46,374 bases of DNA from Pedobacter panaciterrae (GCF_001636695.1 NZ_LGEL01000041.1:1-46374); one strand, 5' to 3'; shown: positions 8,580 through 18,339, counted from the stretch's first letter. Numbers and translations: made by a program. Notes: generated by a model not told the origin, from the sequence alone.

Positions 8580-8587
8580 TAAGTTTG
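8580..8587 (+). promoter_or_regulatory. Promoter of the efflux operon (-7 box)
   Basis: TAAGTTTG matches TAnnTTTG exactly. A TTTG at 8553-8556, 23 bp upstream, could be the -33 element. The predicted start is near 8594, about 30 nt before the ATG at 8626. No clear sigma-54 (GG-N10-GC) site was found here. Confidence 0.6.
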
Positions 8588-8625
8588 GTATTTTGCTTGT
8601 AAAGCTATATCGAAACAAACGAACG

Positions 8626-9873
8626 ATGGATAAACCAATTGAAGAAGAAGTTACTGCAAAAAGAAAGAAGAAAACAAGGATAATTGCCTTTATAATAGTG
8701 GGGGTTATAGTGGGTGGGGTATTCACTTTACGTGCCTACTTTAAACCTTCAATAACAACAGCCCAGTTTACTACTGCTGTAGCTGAAACAGGTAATATAG
8801 AAAATACAATAAATGCTACGGGAGAAGTGCTACCTGAATTTGAAGAAGTATTAACCAGTCCTATAAATGCAGCTGTAAGAAATGTGTTGATGGATGCCGG
8901 TACAAAGGTAAAAGCTGGACAATCGATTCTTACCCTTGATAAATCATCTGCCGAAACTGATTTTGATAAACTTAAATTCCAGATTGAATCTAAAGAAAAT
9001 GAAATCAGAAAGCTAAAGCTTGATCTTGAGAAAACATTTTACGACATCAACTCCAACAATAACATTAAACAATTACGTATAGCAAATTTTAAAGATGCAG
9101 TAGCAAGTGCTCAGCGGCTATATAAGGCAGGTGGGGGAACTAAGGAAGATATTGAGCAGGCTCAGTTAAATTTAAAAGTAGCAGAGCTGGAAAAGCAGCA
9201 GCTTGAAAATGAAATTAAAAACAAGCAGCAAACCATGAAAATAGAGATCAGGGAAGCTGAGATTGCTTTAGCCATTCAAAAAAATGATCAGCAGGCGCTA
9301 AAGCGTAAGCTTGATCTGGCAAATGTGATTGCTACCAGAGAAGGCGTGGTAACATGGGTAAATAAAAATATTGGGGCCAGTATAAAAGAGGGTGAGTCTT
9401 TGGCAAGAATTGCAAATTTGAGTAGTTATAAGGTAGCAGGGAGTATATCTGATAACATGTTGGACCAGCTTCACAATAGTATGCCTGCGATTATCAGAAT
9501 AAATGATGTTCAACTTAGAGGATCTGTTGCCAGTGTTTCTCCGGCTGTAAACAACTCAATTGTTTCATTTGAAGTTCAGTTAGACGAAAAAAACAATAAG
9601 CTGCTGCGACCAAATATGAAAGTAGACGTTTTTTTGATTACTGAGACCCGTAATAAGGTAGTTAGGGTGAATAATGGAGCAGCCTTTAAAGGTTCAAATC
9701 AACAAGAGATTTTTGTTATAAACAATGGGAAAGCATTAAGACGAAATGTAAAAACCGGACTTAGCAATTTTGATTATATAGAGATCATTAGTGGTTTAAA
9801 AGCAGGAGAGACTGTAATCACATCTGATATGAGCAAGTATGAGTATTCAAAAGAAATTTCAATTACTAATTGA
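8626..9873 (+). CDS. Efflux periplasmic adaptor subunit (HlyD/MacA-like)
   Basis: 415 residues. A basic N-terminus (KRKKKTR) and one membrane segment (about 18-38) anchor it in the inner membrane. A biotinyl-lipoyl-like half domain (ATGEVLPEFEEV) leads into a long coiled-coil hairpin (about 115-225), then a second lipoyl half (VIATREGVVTWVNK) and a beta-barrel domain. This is the membrane-fusion adaptor layout that bridges an inner-membrane pump and a TolC channel. It is the first gene of a unit with TolC, ABC ATPase, two permeases and a two-component pair. ATG 8626 is chosen over an upstream TTG because it follows the promoter. Confidence 0.92.
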   Translation: MDKPIEEEVTAKRKKKTRIIAFIIVGVIVGGVFTLRAYFKPSITTAQFTTAVAETGNIENTINATGEVLPEFEEVLTSPINAAVRNVLMDAGTKVKAGQSILTLDKSSAETDFDKLKFQIESKENEIRKLKLDLEKTFYDINSNNNIKQLRIANFKDAVASAQRLYKAGGGTKEDIEQAQLNLKVAELEKQQLENEIKNKQQTMKIEIREAEIALAIQKNDQQALKRKLDLANVIATREGVVTWVNKNIGASIKEGESLARIANLSSYKVAGSISDNMLDQLHNSMPAIIRINDVQLRGSVASVSPAVNNSIVSFEVQLDEKNNKLLRPNMKVDVFLITETRNKVVRVNNGAAFKGSNQQEIFVINNGKALRRNVKTGLSNFDYIEIISGLKAGETVITSDMSKYEYSKEISITN

Positions 9874-9883
9874 TCATAAGCGT

Positions 9884-11371
9884 ATGAAAATCAGTTTCAC
9901 AACCCTAATGATCATATATTGCCTTAATGTATGGGGCAATAGTATTGAAAATTCTATTAATAAACTTAATAACGAAGCAGATACATTAAAACTAACTTTA
10001 ACTGAAGTAGTTGAAAAAGCAAAGGCCAATTCCATAGCCTCAAAACAAGCGATTACTGTCAAAGAAACCAATTATTGGAAATGGCGGACATTTCGGTCTA
10101 ACTACCAGCCTCAGTTAGCCTTAAGTGGTATTTTACCCGGATATAATAAAACATATTCGCAGGTACTTCAGCCAAATGGCACGGTAGCTTTTCAGCCGAT
10201 AAGAAATGATAACTCTTCACTGACGCTCGATTTTAGTCAGAGTTTGGCCGCGACAGGTGGTACTATTTATGGTACCACCCAGTTGCAACGCTTTACCGAT
10301 TTTGACAGGGATAATGTACTATATAATGGAACTCCATATGGTATCGGGTATATACAACCTTTATTACAGTTTAATAGTCTTAAATGGGATAAAAGAATAG
10401 AACCATTAAAATACAACGAAAGTAAACAAGCTTACATAGAATCTCAGGAACAAATTTCTGTAACGGTAACAGGATATTTCTTTGACCTGTTACTTGCTCA
10501 GGTAAATCTTCATATTGCAGAAACGAATTATACAAACACAGGTAACATTTTAAATATCGCAAATACCAAATTTGAATTGGGCAAAATCTCCAAAAATGAG
10601 ATACTACAGTTACAACTTGAGCAGGTAAATGCTAAAAAAGCTGTGGGAACTGCTAAAAGAGACATGGAAATTGCCACTCTGAACTTAAGAAGCTACGCAG
10701 GAATAGAAGGGGATGACAGGATTGCGCTAATAATGCCTGAGGCGGTAAAACGTGTTGAGGTATCTTCAGAAAGAGTTTTAACTGAAGCATTTGAAAACCG
10801 TTCTGACGCCATAGCTTTTGTCAGGCGTATTGCTGAAGCAAAAAGGGATGTTGCTAAGGCTAAAGGAGAAAATGGGCTCACAGCTACGTTAAAGGCTAAT
10901 CTGGGATTCTCCAGTGCCGGTAGCAATATATTAGATGTTTATCGCTCACCTAAAAGTCAGCAATCCGTTCAGTTGCAATTGGCTATTCCGGTTCTGGATT
11001 GGGGAAGATCTAAATCCAGAACCAAAACAGCAGAGGCCAATCAGCAATTTACTATTTATGAGGTAGAGCAGGACAAACAAACCTTTAAACAGCAAATAGT
11101 AACACAGGTAACACTTTTTAACATGATGAAGGAACAGTTGGAGTTAACTGCTCAGGCTGACAGGATTGCTTCGGAAAAATATCAGATTGCAAGTGAGCGC
11201 TATGTTTTAGGTAACCTGAGTATTACAGATCTGAGTATAGCTTTTCAGGAAAGTGATAGGGCTAAAAGAGATTATGTGGCTTCTTTAAGAGATTTTTGGG
11301 GAGCATATTATCAATTGAGGTATCTGTCGCTATATGATTTCGAAAAGAATGAAAAAATAACTTATAAATAA
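9884..11371 (+). CDS. TolC family outer-membrane efflux channel
   Basis: 495 residues. The ATG at 9884 gives a proper signal peptide (MKISFTTLMIIYCLNVWGNS); an in-frame ATG at 9839 would overlap the adaptor gene and spoil it. Two outer-membrane efflux repeats of long alternating coiled coils are visible, for example LRSYAGIEGDD near the middle and ASERYVLGNLSITDLSIAFQ near the end, both typical of TolC proteins. It starts 10 nt after the adaptor stop and surely belongs to the same pump. Confidence 0.92.
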   Translation: MKISFTTLMIIYCLNVWGNSIENSINKLNNEADTLKLTLTEVVEKAKANSIASKQAITVKETNYWKWRTFRSNYQPQLALSGILPGYNKTYSQVLQPNGTVAFQPIRNDNSSLTLDFSQSLAATGGTIYGTTQLQRFTDFDRDNVLYNGTPYGIGYIQPLLQFNSLKWDKRIEPLKYNESKQAYIESQEQISVTVTGYFFDLLLAQVNLHIAETNYTNTGNILNIANTKFELGKISKNEILQLQLEQVNAKKAVGTAKRDMEIATLNLRSYAGIEGDDRIALIMPEAVKRVEVSSERVLTEAFENRSDAIAFVRRIAEAKRDVAKAKGENGLTATLKANLGFSSAGSNILDVYRSPKSQQSVQLQLAIPVLDWGRSKSRTKTAEANQQFTIYEVEQDKQTFKQQIVTQVTLFNMMKEQLELTAQADRIASEKYQIASERYVLGNLSITDLSIAFQESDRAKRDYVASLRDFWGAYYQLRYLSLYDFEKNEKITYK

Positions 11372-11394
11372 ATCTTAATCACTAATTATACATT

Positions 11395-12060
11395 ATGATA
11401 CGTTTACAAAATATTGAAAAGGTGTATCGCACCGATACTGTTGAAACACTGGCTATAAATGGCATTAGTCTGGATATTGCAAAAGGAGAGTTTCTGTCTA
11501 TAATGGGGCCATCGGGGTGCGGAAAAAGTACTTTGCTTAATATTATGGGATTGCTTGATGAGCCATCAAGGGGCAGTATTAAAATTGATGATCAGGATAT
11601 CACCCGATTCTCAGACCAGCAGCTGGCAAAGTTCAGAAATCAGAAACTGGGGTTTATATTTCAAAGCTACCACCTTATCAACGACTTGCAGGTGTTGGAT
11701 AATGTAGAACTTCCATTGCTTTATCGTTCAGGATCTGCTAAAGAGCGTAGGGAACTAGCTACTGAAGCGCTTGCCAAAGTGGGTTTAAGTAATAGATTAA
11801 AGCATTTTCCAACTCAGCTTAGTGGTGGACAACGTCAACGCGTAGCTATTGCCAGGGCAATTGTTGGTAATCCGCAGATCATCCTTGCAGATGAACCAAC
11901 AGGTAACCTTGATAGTGCGATGGGGAATGAGATTATGGATATTCTGATTAACCTCAATAAAAATGATGGCACAACCATAGTGATGGTTACACATGATGAA
12001 AATATGGCGCATAAAACACATCGCCTGGTACGTTTATTTGATGGCTCACAGGTACAATAA
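11395..12060 (+). CDS. ABC transporter ATP-binding subunit (MacB/LolD type)
   Basis: 221 residues, the usual size for a free-standing ATPase of the MacB/LolD/FtsE group. Walker A GPSGCGKST is at 38-46, signature LSGGQ at 142-146, Walker B ILADEP with D166-E167, and the H-loop is VTHDE. It follows tolC by 23 nt and precedes two permeases with FtsX domains. It probably powers export of a peptide, lipid or drug through the adaptor and TolC channel. Confidence 0.95.
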   Translation: MIRLQNIEKVYRTDTVETLAINGISLDIAKGEFLSIMGPSGCGKSTLLNIMGLLDEPSRGSIKIDDQDITRFSDQQLAKFRNQKLGFIFQSYHLINDLQVLDNVELPLLYRSGSAKERRELATEALAKVGLSNRLKHFPTQLSGGQRQRVAIARAIVGNPQIILADEPTGNLDSAMGNEIMDILINLNKNDGTTIVMVTHDENMAHKTHRLVRLFDGSQVQ

Positions 12061-12071
12061 TCCCAGAACTT

Positions 12072-13310
12072 ATGCTTAAAAATTACTTTAAAATAGCTAT
12101 AGCAGTCCTTAAAAGGAGAAAGTTTTTTACTTTCATAAGTCTGTTTGGCATCAGTTTTACACTTACCATATTGATGGTTGCTACCGCTTTTATGGACAAA
12201 ATGCTTAGTCCATCCTATCCGGATTATAAAAGAAACAGATCCTTATATATTACTAGTGTAGCTCTGGTAAATTCAAAAGAAGGCTGGTATAATGGCAGTT
12301 CCGCTTCATTTTATTTGTTGGATCACTATGTGTCTAAACTAAAGATCCCCGAGAAGATTGGAATATTTACATTCTCCGGCAAGGCGAATGCTTATGTAAA
12401 CAACAAAAAAGTTGTTATGGAATATAAATACACCGATGCCGCTTACTGGGAAATTGCCGAATATCAGTTTTTGGAAGGAAAGCCTTATACCAAGCAGCAA
12501 ATTGACAATATGGAACGTGTGGCGGTAATTTCTGAGAGCAATAAAAGAAATTACTTTGGAGATATAAAATCGGTTTTGGGAAAGTACATTGAAGCCGACA
12601 ATGTTAGCTACAGAGTTATCGGTGTGGTTAGAGATCTGCCTAGAAGTATGCGTAATTTCTATGGCGATCTGTATTTACCCTACAGTATTATTAAGGGAAA
12701 CTATAAAGACGTAGGATTGCAGGGAGGATTTGGAGCCGTCTTGCTTGCAAAATCTGAAGCTGATGTTCCTAAAATGAAGGCCGAATACCAGCAGATGATC
12801 TCTAAAGTACCAACTAATAATAAGGATTATGACAAGATTTATGTTAATGCAGATACCATGCTTGAAAGTATGTCGAGGAAATTATTTGGGAATGAAGACA
12901 GTGCGGGCATTTCCAAAATGATTGCAATTGTAAGTTTATTTATTTTGTTATTCTTGTTGCTTCCCACTATAAATCTCGTTAATATTAATATTACAAGGAT
13001 TATGGAGCGGTCTTCGGAGATTGGTGTACGCAAAGCTTTCGGAGCTTCATCGAGAACGCTGGTTTATCAATTCATTGTAGAGAATGTTATTTTGACACTC
13101 TTAGGCGGTGTTATAGGTGTTTTTCTTTCCATTGTATGTATTTTCCTTTTTAACCAATCCAACATTCTCCCTAATCTGGATTTATCTTTAAACTTTACTG
13201 TATTGTTATTTGGATTACTGATTTGCTTGTTCTTTGGACTGCTTTCAGGAGTATACCCTGCCTGGAGAATGTCGAGATTAAATGTAGTTAATGCACTAAA
13301 AGCCCAATAA
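12072..13310 (+). CDS. ABC transporter permease, MacB type (first)
   Basis: 412 residues. One N-terminal membrane helix (about 18-40), a large periplasmic MacB_PCD-like domain, then three C-terminal helices forming an FtsX domain with the motif SSEIGVRKAFGASSRTLV at the coupling region. The C-terminus ends SRLNVVNALKAQ, the usual end of this family. It lacks an ATPase domain, which is supplied by the preceding gene 11 nt upstream. It likely pairs with the next permease as a heterodimer. Confidence 0.93.
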   Translation: MLKNYFKIAIAVLKRRKFFTFISLFGISFTLTILMVATAFMDKMLSPSYPDYKRNRSLYITSVALVNSKEGWYNGSSASFYLLDHYVSKLKIPEKIGIFTFSGKANAYVNNKKVVMEYKYTDAAYWEIAEYQFLEGKPYTKQQIDNMERVAVISESNKRNYFGDIKSVLGKYIEADNVSYRVIGVVRDLPRSMRNFYGDLYLPYSIIKGNYKDVGLQGGFGAVLLAKSEADVPKMKAEYQQMISKVPTNNKDYDKIYVNADTMLESMSRKLFGNEDSAGISKMIAIVSLFILLFLLLPTINLVNINITRIMERSSEIGVRKAFGASSRTLVYQFIVENVILTLLGGVIGVFLSIVCIFLFNQSNILPNLDLSLNFTVLLFGLLICLFFGLLSGVYPAWRMSRLNVVNALKAQ

Positions 13311-13333
13311 GAACCATTTTTAGAGAAATTATT

Positions 13334-14512
13334 ATGTTCAAACATTTATTTAAATTGAGCTGGAATAAAAGAAAGCAGAATTTCTTATTCCTGTCGGAAA
13401 TACTGGTGTCTTTCATGGTCATCTTTGCAGTATTCTCCCTATTGACATTCTATTATTTGAACTATACGCTGCCAAAAGGTTTCGAATCCGAAAGAGTATG
13501 GTCTATAGCTTATAGCAGAAATGTTAAAATCAACGATAACGATTCCTTGCGTATGTATTATGAAAATATAAGACGTACTTTAAAAGCAGTACCTGAAATA
13601 GAAGAATTAAGCTTCAGCAGTTCAAATTTTCCGTACTCAAATAGTCATTCCACTACCGGATTTACTTATAAGGGAAAAGAAATGTCACCGATAAACAACT
13701 ATTCTGTAGAGGATGACTACAATAAGGTACTGGGTATTAAATTACTTGAAGGTCGCTGGTTTAATAAAGAAGACCTTAATCAAAAAAGTGTGGTCATCAA
13801 TCAAACTTTAAAACAAGCAATGTTTGGAGATGAGCCCGCAGCAGGTAAAATTGTTGGTGCAGATAAAGAAGAGGACAAATGGAAAGTAATCGGGGTTGTG
13901 GCCGATGTAAAAGCAGAGGGGGATTTCTGGCCGGCAGGTAAGAGTTTTTATAAGAGACTGGATACCGGGAGTTTTAAATGGGTAGGAGATATTTTACTCA
14001 AAGTAAGTCCTAAAGCAGATGCAGCGTTTGAGAGTCGGTTGAATAAACTTCTTGCCAGAATGATTCAGAATTCGAATACTGAGATTCGGCATATGGAAGA
14101 CACGCGCGAATCTAAAAATTCAGATACCATTATTCCCATGATCATTTGTATTACCATAGCCGGATTTTTGATCATTAACGTGGCTTTAGGCTTATTTGGC
14201 GTATTATGGTATAATATTAATCAGCGCAGGGGAGAGATTGGCCTGCGGCGTGCTATCGGAGCAACAGGTTCTTCAGTGTCATTCCAGCTCGTTAGTGAGT
14301 CATTAATGCTGGCGACATTGTCCATTATTGTAGGGTCTTTTTTCGCCTTACAATTCCCTTTACTTAATGTTTTTAATGTTGCTGCCAGCGTTTATATCAT
14401 TGCTTTATTGTTATCTATTGCCTTTATTTATTTACTAGTAATTCTTTGCTCATTGTATCCCGGTAAACAAGCAGCTGCTATTCGTCCTGCTATTGCATTA
14501 CACGAAGAATAA
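13334..14512 (+). CDS. ABC transporter permease, MacB type (second)
   Basis: 392 residues with the same plan as the preceding permease: one N-terminal helix, a periplasmic domain, and three C-terminal helices with the FtsX motif RRGEIGLRRAIGATGSSV. It starts 23 nt after the first permease. The two are only distantly alike, which supports a heterodimeric pump rather than a recent duplication. The C-terminal end IRPAIALHEE is typical. Confidence 0.93.
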   Translation: MFKHLFKLSWNKRKQNFLFLSEILVSFMVIFAVFSLLTFYYLNYTLPKGFESERVWSIAYSRNVKINDNDSLRMYYENIRRTLKAVPEIEELSFSSSNFPYSNSHSTTGFTYKGKEMSPINNYSVEDDYNKVLGIKLLEGRWFNKEDLNQKSVVINQTLKQAMFGDEPAAGKIVGADKEEDKWKVIGVVADVKAEGDFWPAGKSFYKRLDTGSFKWVGDILLKVSPKADAAFESRLNKLLARMIQNSNTEIRHMEDTRESKNSDTIIPMIICITIAGFLIINVALGLFGVLWYNINQRRGEIGLRRAIGATGSSVSFQLVSESLMLATLSIIVGSFFALQFPLLNVFNVAASVYIIALLLSIAFIYLLVILCSLYPGKQAAAIRPAIALHEE

Positions 14513-14521
14513 TAACTATAT

Positions 14522-14529
14522 TAACTTTG
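14522..14529 (+). promoter_or_regulatory. Internal -7 promoter box before the response regulator
   Basis: TAACTTTG matches TAnnTTTG exactly and ends 3 nt before the ATG at 14533. It would let the two-component pair be made independently of the pump as a leaderless transcript. Confidence 0.5.
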
Positions 14530-14532
14530 TAT

Positions 14533-15906
14533 ATGATACTGATAGTAGATGACGATATTGCTGTAAGAACTTCGCTGGCACTGTTGCTGGAAAATGCCGG
14601 CAATAAGATTCAAGGAGCAAATAATCGAGCCGAGGCTTTAGCCATTATTAACAAGCAGTTGCCAGACCTGATCATTCTTGACCTGAATTTTTCCATTGAT
14701 ACTTCTGGTAAAGAAGGTATGGATTTGCTTAAGGAGATCAGAGATGTTAGTTCTAATGTGCCGGTAATTTTAATCACAGGTTGGGCAAGTATACAGCTGG
14801 CTGTTCAGGGAATGAAGCTAGGTGCAAACGACTTTATAAACAAGCCATGGAACAATGAGCATGTGTTGCAGTCTGTTAATACTTTACTTGAACTAAATAC
14901 TGCTAAAGTAAAGAACAGTAGTAGAAAACAATTAGATAAGCAATATAACTTTAAGCAAATAATAGCACAAAATGCTACGATGCTTTCTATTCTGGAAACA
15001 ATAGGGCAGGTTGCTACTACAGATGCTTCCGTTTTGATTCTGGGAGAGAGTGGAACTGGAAAAGAATTGATAGCTGAGGCAATTCATGAAAATAGTTTAA
15101 GACGTAACAGGCCCTTTGTTAAGGTTAATCTTGGTGGGATTTCGTCTTCCTTATTTGAAAGTGAAATGTTTGGTCATGTTCGTGGGGCCTTTACGGATGC
15201 ACGGTTTGACAGGACTGGCCGTTTCGAAATGTCAAATAAAGGGACGATTTTTTTAGATGAAATTGGGGAACTAGAAGCTGGCAGTCAGGTTAAATTATTA
15301 AGGGTATTGCAAGACCGAACATATGAGGTATTAGGAAGTAGCAGAAGCAAGGTGGTGGATGTCAGGGTGGTGTGTGCAACAAATAAAAGTTTACATGAGA
15401 TGGTCGGTGCGGGCACTTTCAGAGAAGATTTGTTGTATCGCATCAACCTGATAACCATTAATTTACCTCCTTTACGTGAACGATCAGATGATATACCTTT
15501 GCTGGTTAATTTCTTTTTGAACAATCTTAAGGAAATTTACAATCGACCTTTATTGTCAGTATCGGTACCGGCAATGAAATGGATTCAGCAGCTCGAACTT
15601 CCGGGGAATATAAGGCAACTTAAGAATCTGGTGGAAAGAACAATTTTGGTAAGTAGAAATAATGAACTTGGAATTGATGATTTTAAAACACAGCTGGAGC
15701 TGTCTCCTTCAAAAAAGGCAAATTTACAATTACCGGGTGTGGGAAGCATTACGCTAGAACAGATGGAAATTGAGATGGTAAAAAGAGCAATGAGTTTTCA
15801 TCAAAATAAGATTACCAAAGCTGCTGCCTCACTTGGGATCACGAGAAATGCCCTTTACCGCAGATTAGAGAAATATCAAATCCCGTTTAGTGAGGTAGAA
15901 GATTAA
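14533..15906 (+). CDS. NtrC-family sigma-54 response regulator
   Basis: 457 residues: receiver domain (about 1-120, phospho-acceptor D50 in LIILDLN, Lys in INKPW), AAA+ domain (about 145-375, Walker A GESGTGKE from 171), and a C-terminal Fis-type helix-turn-helix (KAAASLGITRNALYRRL). The sigma-54 contact loop reads GAFTDA (218-223) instead of the canonical GAFTGA. It should activate sigma-54 promoters, with the upstream efflux genes as the likely targets, but I found no clear -24/-12 site in front of 8626. The ATG at 14533 is chosen over an in-box TTG. Confidence 0.93.
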   Translation: MILIVDDDIAVRTSLALLLENAGNKIQGANNRAEALAIINKQLPDLIILDLNFSIDTSGKEGMDLLKEIRDVSSNVPVILITGWASIQLAVQGMKLGANDFINKPWNNEHVLQSVNTLLELNTAKVKNSSRKQLDKQYNFKQIIAQNATMLSILETIGQVATTDASVLILGESGTGKELIAEAIHENSLRRNRPFVKVNLGGISSSLFESEMFGHVRGAFTDARFDRTGRFEMSNKGTIFLDEIGELEAGSQVKLLRVLQDRTYEVLGSSRSKVVDVRVVCATNKSLHEMVGAGTFREDLLYRINLITINLPPLRERSDDIPLLVNFFLNNLKEIYNRPLLSVSVPAMKWIQQLELPGNIRQLKNLVERTILVSRNNELGIDDFKTQLELSPSKKANLQLPGVGSITLEQMEIEMVKRAMSFHQNKITKAAASLGITRNALYRRLEKYQIPFSEVED

Positions 15907-15911
15907 ACTTG

Positions 15912-17177
15912 ATGAAGTTAAAAACAAAGTACATCCTCTTTATTATTATCCTTCATGCTGTCTTTTTAGGGCTTAGCTATATTATTTTAGAGCACAATAA
16001 GATCATTTTCATTGTTTCGGAAGTTTTGGTGATTGTATCTATATTGATTTCTATTAGCCTGTATAAACAACTCATCAGGCCTTTAGTTTATCTCAAAGAA
16101 GGAATTAATGCTATTAAAGACAGGGATTTTAATGTTAAATTTCTACAAACAGGTAAGAATGAGATGGATGAGTTAATAGATGTATACAATCAAATGATGG
16201 ATGCACTGCGTGAGGAAAGAACCAGACAGGAAGAACAGCATTTTTTTCTTGAAAAATTGATTTATACATCTCCAACAGGTATTGTAATACTTGATTATGA
16301 CCATCAGATCAAACAGATTAATCCAAAGGCTTCAGAGATATTAGGTACAGATCCTGAATCCTTGCTTGCACAATTGGAACCACTTAAACCAGGAGAATCT
16401 AAAACTGTGCGCCTGGGGGGCATTAATACATATAAGGTTCAGAAATCGCACTTTATAGACAGGGGCTTTGCTCGCATGTTTGTGATGATAGAAGAGGTAA
16501 CAGCAGAGATTTTTGAGGCGGAAAAGAATGCTTATGGTAAAGTGATAAGAATGATGGCACATGAAGTAAATAATACTGTTGGGCCAGTAAACTCAATCAT
16601 TAACATGGCATTAGATACGCCTGATCTCTGGAGCTCAGGGGATAAATCATCTCTAAAAAATGCTATGCAGGTTGCTGTAGCCAGAAATCAAAACTTAAAC
16701 CTTTTTATGCGAAATTTTGCTGATCTGGTAAAGTTAATGCCAGTAAATAAACTTCGGGTTGATCTGGTTAAAGTGGTTCATTCCGTTTCAGATTTTATGC
16801 ATTCTAAGGCACAACAGCATAATGTTAAATTTGATTTTGACTTGCCTGAAACTGCATTTTATGTGCTGGCTGATGTACAGCAATTGGAGCAGGCATTGAT
16901 TAACATTGTTAAAAATGCAATTGAAGCAGTTGAAGAGAGGGGAAACATAATGTTTACCTTAGATACGAAATTGAAAAAATTAACTATTTCAGACAATGGT
17001 AAGGGAATTTCAGAAGAGTTAAGTGAAAAACTTTTCAGTCCTTTCTTTAGTACCAAAAAAGATGGACAGGGCATTGGACTTACGCTTGTCAGAGAGATTC
17101 TTTTAAACCACGGTTTCGAATTCTTCCTAAAGACAGTCAGGCCAGGGCAAACCGACTTTATCATTTTGCTTGGCTAG
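15912..17177 (+). CDS. Sensor histidine kinase (NtrB-like, HAMP-PAS)
   Basis: 421 residues. Two N-terminal membrane helices (about 7-25 and 31-52) with almost no loop between them imply sensing within the membrane rather than by a periplasmic domain. A HAMP segment (about 53-105), a PAS domain (about 115-200), a histidine box MAHEVNNTVGP with H217, and a C-terminal ATPase domain with DNGKGI and GQGIGLTLV follow. It starts 5 nt after the response regulator and is its cognate partner. The last 17 bp overlap the end of the convergent CDF gene. Confidence 0.93.
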   Translation: MKLKTKYILFIIILHAVFLGLSYIILEHNKIIFIVSEVLVIVSILISISLYKQLIRPLVYLKEGINAIKDRDFNVKFLQTGKNEMDELIDVYNQMMDALREERTRQEEQHFFLEKLIYTSPTGIVILDYDHQIKQINPKASEILGTDPESLLAQLEPLKPGESKTVRLGGINTYKVQKSHFIDRGFARMFVMIEEVTAEIFEAEKNAYGKVIRMMAHEVNNTVGPVNSIINMALDTPDLWSSGDKSSLKNAMQVAVARNQNLNLFMRNFADLVKLMPVNKLRVDLVKVVHSVSDFMHSKAQQHNVKFDFDLPETAFYVLADVQQLEQALINIVKNAIEAVEERGNIMFTLDTKLKKLTISDNGKGISEELSEKLFSPFFSTKKDGQGIGLTLVREILLNHGFEFFLKTVRPGQTDFIILLG

Positions 17178-18093
17178 CTTGTTCCCGATAAGCTTCGGGC
17201 TGAATGATAATAAAGCTTACTAAAGGAAACTCAGCTTTAATGTTTTGCCTGATTCGGACTATAGCTTCATTAATCTCCTCAGTATCAAGATCATCCTTAA
17301 AGGCTATAATTAGCATCAATACAACCTCTTCTGGTGATTGGTAGGTAGAAAGGATATGTCGTGCCTGTATTACTGAAACATCTTTTTCTGCCAGATCTAT
17401 GATCTTTTTTTGAGTTTCTGCCGCAATACCTTCTCCCATAAGTAAACTTCTGCTTTCACGGGCAAGGATCATCGAAATTGCAACAAGAAGTAAACCTACC
17501 AGAAGCGAAGCTAAACCATCAAGGAAGGGTAAATTGAAACGATGACCTATAAACAGGCAAAGTGCTACAATGGTTAAGCCTAAAACAGCACCTCCATCTT
17601 CAAATAATACAAGAAAATTTGCAGGATTCTTACTTTTTATAATTGCAGGCCAAAATGCTTCGCTGCCCCGTGTTAAGTTGAACTCTTTAAAAGCGATGTA
17701 TAATGAAGAGCCTTCAAAGATTACGGAGAGGCCGAGAACCACGTAGTTCCAGGTTGGATCTTTAAGTTCATCAGGATGAATAATATGGGTAATTCCCTGA
17801 TAAATTGAAAGGCCACCACCTAGTCCAAAAATTAAAATAGAGACGATAAATGACCAGAAATACAGCTCCTTGCCATATCCAAAAGGTCTTGATGCATCTG
17901 CCGGCTTTCTACTCTGGCGTAAACCAAAAAGTAACAGCAACTGATTTACCGTATCTACCAGAGAGTGTATTCCTTCCGAAATCATCGCTGCGCTACTACT
18001 TAACCCTCCTGCAATAAACTTAGTGATTGCTATAAGCAGATTGGCAAGCAAAGCACTATAAATAGATTTTTGCGAAGTTGTTTTTGGTTTCAT
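17161..18093 (-). CDS. Cation diffusion facilitator (SLC30A9/ZnT9-like)
   Basis: 310 residues with about five to six membrane helices and a cytoplasmic C-terminal domain. Helix 2 carries SEGIHSLVDT (the HxxxD metal site) and a later helix has LDGLASLLVG. The segment RPFGYGKELYFWSFIVSI is typical of the ZnT9-like branch. It probably exchanges Zn(II) or another divalent metal for protons at the inner membrane; the metal is inferred. It converges on the kinase gene and overlaps it by 17 bp. Confidence 0.92.
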   Translation of the reverse strand: MKPKTTSQKSIYSALLANLLIAITKFIAGGLSSSAAMISEGIHSLVDTVNQLLLLFGLRQSRKPADASRPFGYGKELYFWSFIVSILIFGLGGGLSIYQGITHIIHPDELKDPTWNYVVLGLSVIFEGSSLYIAFKEFNLTRGSEAFWPAIIKSKNPANFLVLFEDGGAVLGLTIVALCLFIGHRFNLPFLDGLASLLVGLLLVAISMILARESRSLLMGEGIAAETQKKIIDLAEKDVSVIQARHILSTYQSPEEVVLMLIIAFKDDLDTEEINEAIVRIRQNIKAEFPLVSFIIIQPEAYREQASQAK

Positions 18094-18274
18094 TCCTTAA
18101 TTGGGATTAGATTTTCATTAGATAAAAGATTGGGTCTGTGTTTTACCAACAAATACAGGCAACAATTGATTTTAAAAATGAAGTTTAATATACACGTTTT
18201 TCATTTTGATGTCATAACATTTATCTGAAGACTTTATCCTGACTATTTTAGTATAATATTCAAAAGTTGAGGTG

Positions 18275-18282
18275 TACCTTTG
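18275..18282 (+). promoter_or_regulatory. -7 promoter box before the DUF5686 gene
   Basis: TACCTTTG matches TAnnTTTG exactly and lies 57 nt before the first ATG at 18340, leaving a leader of about 50 nt. Confidence 0.55.
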
Positions 18283-18339
18283 CTGGCATCCTGAATAAGT
18301 CTATCCGGTAAATATCAATCGTTGGCTTAATTAAGGAAA

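Noticed and set aside
8560-8626. Sigma-54 promoter before the efflux operon
   Set aside because: TTTGGTATTTTGCTT looks similar, but only 6 bases separate GG and GC instead of 10; other GG pairs in the segment have no GC at the right distance.
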